Notes under the pieces: model-generated
Told to the model about the DNA's origin: nothing
Database searches by the model: none
Seen by the model: only the letters and a program-made list of their open reading frames with translations
In this document: piece by piece, positions 61,851-64,000 of the stretch
Numbering within the stretch: position 1 is the first letter of the stretch
Layout: each line of letters begins with the position of its first letter
Origin: Candidatus Villigracilis saccharophilus
GTDB taxonomy: Bacteria; Chloroflexota; Anaerolineae; Anaerolineales; Villigracilaceae
Direction: 5' to 3'
Length of the DNA stretch: 64,000 nucleotides
Assembly: GCA_016709305.1 (NCBI GenBank)
Contig: JADJNA010000021.1
Location: 7,540 to 71,539, forward strand
Program-made: the position numbers and the translations under genes

Positions 61851-62024
61851 ATGAAATCAAATAATTCCCTCATCATCATGGCAGTCATGTTTCTGTTATT
61901 TGCAACAGTTTCGTCAGTGGTTATCTGGTCGAATGTGTCCATAGCGGCCAAGATCGGCTTCTTTGCATTTGGGTATGGCGCTGGCATACCAACTGGCGTG
62001 CTGGTCTCCAGACGTCAAGGCTAA
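61851..62024 (+). CDS. Small membrane protein (57 aa)
   Basis: ATG 61851 follows AAGGAG. MKSNNSLIIMAVMFLLFATV forms one helix, AAKIGFFAFGYGAGIPTGVL a second, weakly hydrophobic one; ends VSRRQG. It appears intact, unlike its upstream neighbours. Function unknown. Confidence 0.55.
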   Translation: MKSNNSLIIMAVMFLLFATVSSVVIWSNVSIAAKIGFFAFGYGAGIPTGVLVSRRQG

Positions 62025-62087
62025 ATCTTTTGGTTCGCAAAGACCCGCGCCGAGCGAAGGACAAACTACGTTGCCGTGAGGTTGAAA

Positions 62088-62207
62088 ATGAAAAAACGAA
62101 TTTTGCAATTGCTGCTTCTAATACTTGGTGCGCCAATATTAATATTCATTATTTATCTTGGTGTCTTTTTGTTGATTGGTCGTCCCTATGTCTTCGGGGG
62201 TTGTGGC
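62088..62207 (+). pseudogene. Start of a small membrane protein, broken at a G tract
   Basis: ATG 62088, MKKRILQLLLLILGAPILIF then YLGVFLLIG, reading into a G13 tract at 62208-62220. After it no credible continuation follows. Possibly a truncated or mis-sequenced gene. Confidence 0.35.
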
Positions 62208-62497
62208 GGGGGGGGGGGGGCCCGTGGAGGCAGGGTGGGGGGTGCGGGGCGCTTGGTGGTTTTGGCGCATTTGTTTGATCTGGGGCGATCCCTGGCGGTC
62301 TTTGCGTCGCCACCTGAGACGAGGTTTTATTACCACGCCAGGGGCCACGGGGGAAACCTGTCAGGTCTTGTTGCGCGGTTTTATTCAATCCTTTAAGCCA
62401 AGTGCAAATGAGAGCTTAATGTTTCGGGGGTAAAATTAGGGTCGTTTGGCGCATCAAGGTAGGGCGGTTGCCTCGGCGGCCGCTTTTGTGTGTAAAT
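62208..62497. other. G/C-rich spacer with a G13 tract, no gene seen
   Basis: G13 at 62208-62220 then GGCCCGTGGAGG-type low complexity. No ORF with an RBS until ATG 62498. As with 4904, the tract may mark a sequencing error or artefactual join. Confidence 0.45.
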
Positions 62498-63229
62498 ATG
62501 TCCTCATCAATCATCGAACTACGCAACGTATCAAAAACCTACTCCACTGCGGCGGGTGACTTTACGGCGTTAACCAACGTGACCATGACCATCAACGCGG
62601 GCGAGTTTCTTGGCATTGTCGGGAAATCTGGCGCGGGCAAGTCCACCTTGTTGAATATGATCAACGGTGTGGATCAACTGACCAGCGGCGAGGTCCTCGT
62701 GCGCGGGGACAATGAAAATATTTCGATCCATACCATGAGCGAGGATGCGCGCGCGCTTTGGCGCGGCAGAAAAATGGGCGTGGTCTATCAATCCTTTCAA
62801 CTATTGCCCATGCTCACGCTCATTGAAAATATCACGCTGCCCATGGATCTGGCCGATAACTATAAACCGCGCGAATCAAAAGACCGCGCCATGCAATTGC
62901 TTCAACTCATGGAACTCGAAGAACACGCCAATAAACTGCCCGCCTTCATTTCAGGGGGACAGCAGCAGCGCGTCGCCATCGCTCGCGCGCTTGCCAATGA
63001 CCCGCCCATCCTCGTGGCGGATGAGCCGACAGGCAGTCTCGATTCCATCACTGCCGATCACATCTTTGAAGTCTTCGAGCACCTTGTGAACGATCAGGGA
63101 AAAACCATCGTTATGGTTACACATGATGTCAGTCTGACGAATCGCTTCTCTCGCAGCCTGACGATCGCAGATGGGGAAGTGCTTGCGGAAACAGAAGCAG
63201 ATAAAAGTTCGGGCGGGAGGCGGAAATGA
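62498..63229 (+). CDS. ABC transporter ATP-binding protein (MacB/LolD type), first copy
   Basis: 243 residues. ATG 62498 (MSSSIIELRNVSKTY). Walker A GIVGKSGAGKSTLLNM, Q-loop VVYQSFQLLPMLTLIENI, signature FISGGQQQRVAIARAL, Walker B ILVADEPTGSLD, switch VMVTHD. Such ATPases drive FtsX-like permeases that export lipoproteins, peptides or antibiotics. Overlaps the next gene by 4 bp (ATGA). Confidence 0.93.
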   Translation: MSSSIIELRNVSKTYSTAAGDFTALTNVTMTINAGEFLGIVGKSGAGKSTLLNMINGVDQLTSGEVLVRGDNENISIHTMSEDARALWRGRKMGVVYQSFQLLPMLTLIENITLPMDLADNYKPRESKDRAMQLLQLMELEEHANKLPAFISGGQQQRVAIARALANDPPILVADEPTGSLDSITADHIFEVFEHLVNDQGKTIVMVTHDVSLTNRFSRSLTIADGEVLAETEADKSSGGRRK

Positions 63230-64000
63230 AAACGCTTCGCACCAAGCCGAACGTTGATCCGGTCCAAAAGAGAGAGTCGGCATCGGACGCCATGATCGAA
63301 ATACACAACGTTGTCAAGAAATTCAGCAATGCGGCGGGCGAGTTCACCGTCCTTAAAGGCGTGGACTTGACCATCAAGCGCGGTGAATTCGTCTCTATTG
63401 TCGGTAAATCAGGCAGCGGAAAATCAACTTTGTTGAACATGGTCACCGGGATCGATCATCCCACCGATGGGCACGTCGTTGTGAATGGTATGGATATTTA
63501 CACAGGCGTGACTGAAAGTCAGCGCTCCAGATGGCGCGGAAAAAATTTGGGCATCGTCTTTCAATTCTTCCAGTTACTGCCCATGCTCACGCTGCTTGAA
63601 AACGTCATGCTCCCCATGGATTATGTGGATCTGTATGATTTCGATGAACGCCCAGCGCGCGCCATGGAGTTATTGACCCTGGTTGGTTTGGAAAAATTCG
63701 CAAATAAATTACCTGTATTGGTTTCAACGGGACAGCAGCAGCTGGCCGCCATCGCGCGCGCCATGGCCTGTGACCCGCCTCTGTTGGTCGCTGATGAACC
63801 GACAGGCAACCTTGATACCCGCTCGGCAGATAAGATCATTCAATTATTTGAAGGCTTTGTAGCGCAAGGCAAGACCATTGTCATGGTGACGCATGACCCA
63901 TCCCTGACATCACGCACGCATCGCAACATCATCATCTCTGACGGCGAGCTGATCAATGAGACGATCTCCCGTTCCCTGCCGCAGTTGCGGCACCGTCATA
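63226..64000 (+). CDS. Second ABC transporter ATP-binding protein with atypical signature, 3' truncated
   Basis: ATG 63226 overlaps the preceding stop; open to the last base, at least 258 residues. Extra ~23-residue N-terminus (MKTLRTKPNVDPVQKRES), then IEIHNVVKKFSNAAGEF. Walker A SIVGKSGSGKSTLLNM and Walker B LLVADEPTGNLD intact, but the signature reads VSTGQQQLAAIARAM instead of LSGGQQQR, so ATP-sandwich formation may depend on the first ATPase. Permease gene presumably lies beyond the window. Confidence 0.9.
   Translation, partial: MKTLRTKPNVDPVQKRESASDAMIEIHNVVKKFSNAAGEFTVLKGVDLTIKRGEFVSIVGKSGSGKSTLLNMVTGIDHPTDGHVVVNGMDIYTGVTESQRSRWRGKNLGIVFQFFQLLPMLTLLENVMLPMDYVDLYDFDERPARAMELLTLVGLEKFANKLPVLVSTGQQQLAAIARAMACDPPLLVADEPTGNLDTRSADKIIQLFEGFVAQGKTIVMVTHDPSLTSRTHRNIIISDGELINETISRSLPQLRHRH

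Overview
The window looks like chromosome from a member of the Chloroflexota, most likely class Anaerolineae. That placement is an inference from gene style. The signs are secreted lipoproteins with Thr/Pro-rich linkers (a double fasciclin protein and an NBR1-like plus CAP protein), a LutA/LutB/LutC cluster, a bacterial NurA/HerA pair, a leucine T-box ahead of ilvE, DUF541 and DUF3467 proteins, and moderately high GC with AT-rich spacers. No rRNA, CRISPR array, prophage or integrase is visible; two alanine tRNAs are. Several genes carry single-base frameshifts, mostly at short homopolymers, so the assembly probably contains indel errors and those genes may be intact in the organism.

Layout. 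1-5.9 kb: 5'-truncated gcvT, a coiled-coil microprotein, a HigB/HigA-like toxin-antitoxin pair flanked by two similar 42-nt sequences, a fasciclin lipoprotein, a 640-nt spacer with a G15 tract, and a TspO-like membrane protein. 6-12.5 kb: six same-strand genes (redoxin, cyclic-nucleotide/PH membrane protein, def, recF, ribokinase, nucleoside hydrolase). 12.5-20.7 kb: a beta-hydroxyacid dehydrogenase, a SIMPL lipoprotein, the nurA / HAS-barrel-like / herA run, a decayed zinc-ribbon/winged-helix gene, and an exonuclease fused to a WYL domain. 20.7-27 kb: a pentapeptide protein, a DsbA-family protein whose first active-site cysteine codon is UGA followed by a SECIS-like hairpin (a strong selenoprotein candidate), a DUF4173 protein, a short structured transcript with a 19-residue ORF, a rhodanese and an alpha-glucan phosphorylase.

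27-36 kb: phosphofructokinase; lactate-utilisation genes lutA, a phosphatase and a fused lutB-lutC; tRNA-Ala(CGC) and tRNA-Ala(GGC); then a leucine-specific T-box controlling ilvE, with a Leu-rich short ORF and leuS (with a long basic N-terminal tail) downstream. 36-49 kb: aldo/keto reductase, acyl-CoA synthetase, a large unrecognised protein, CAP lipoprotein, a methyltransferase-like protein without a visible catalytic motif, a glycosyltransferase, and a two-gene signalling operon whose receiver domains both lack the phospho-acceptor Asp. 49-56 kb: an operon of DUF3467, translin-like, membrane and deoxynucleotide-hydrolase-like genes, then ssb, cytochrome b561, and a three-gene envelope cluster. 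56-64 kb: YitT, tgt, uppP, an M20 peptidase, a PstS-like lipoprotein, a decayed membrane-protein/regulator module behind a well-formed operator, and the ATPases of a MacB/LolD-type ABC transporter running off the end.

Functional threads: purine/pyrimidine nucleoside salvage (nucleoside hydrolase with ribokinase, DNPH1-like enzyme), DNA maintenance (RecF, NurA/HerA, DEDDh exonuclease, SSB), storage-glucan use feeding glycolysis (phosphorylase, PFK), lactate oxidation, leucine supply matched to leucyl-tRNA charging, and envelope lipid carrier recycling (UppP, flippase-like protein).
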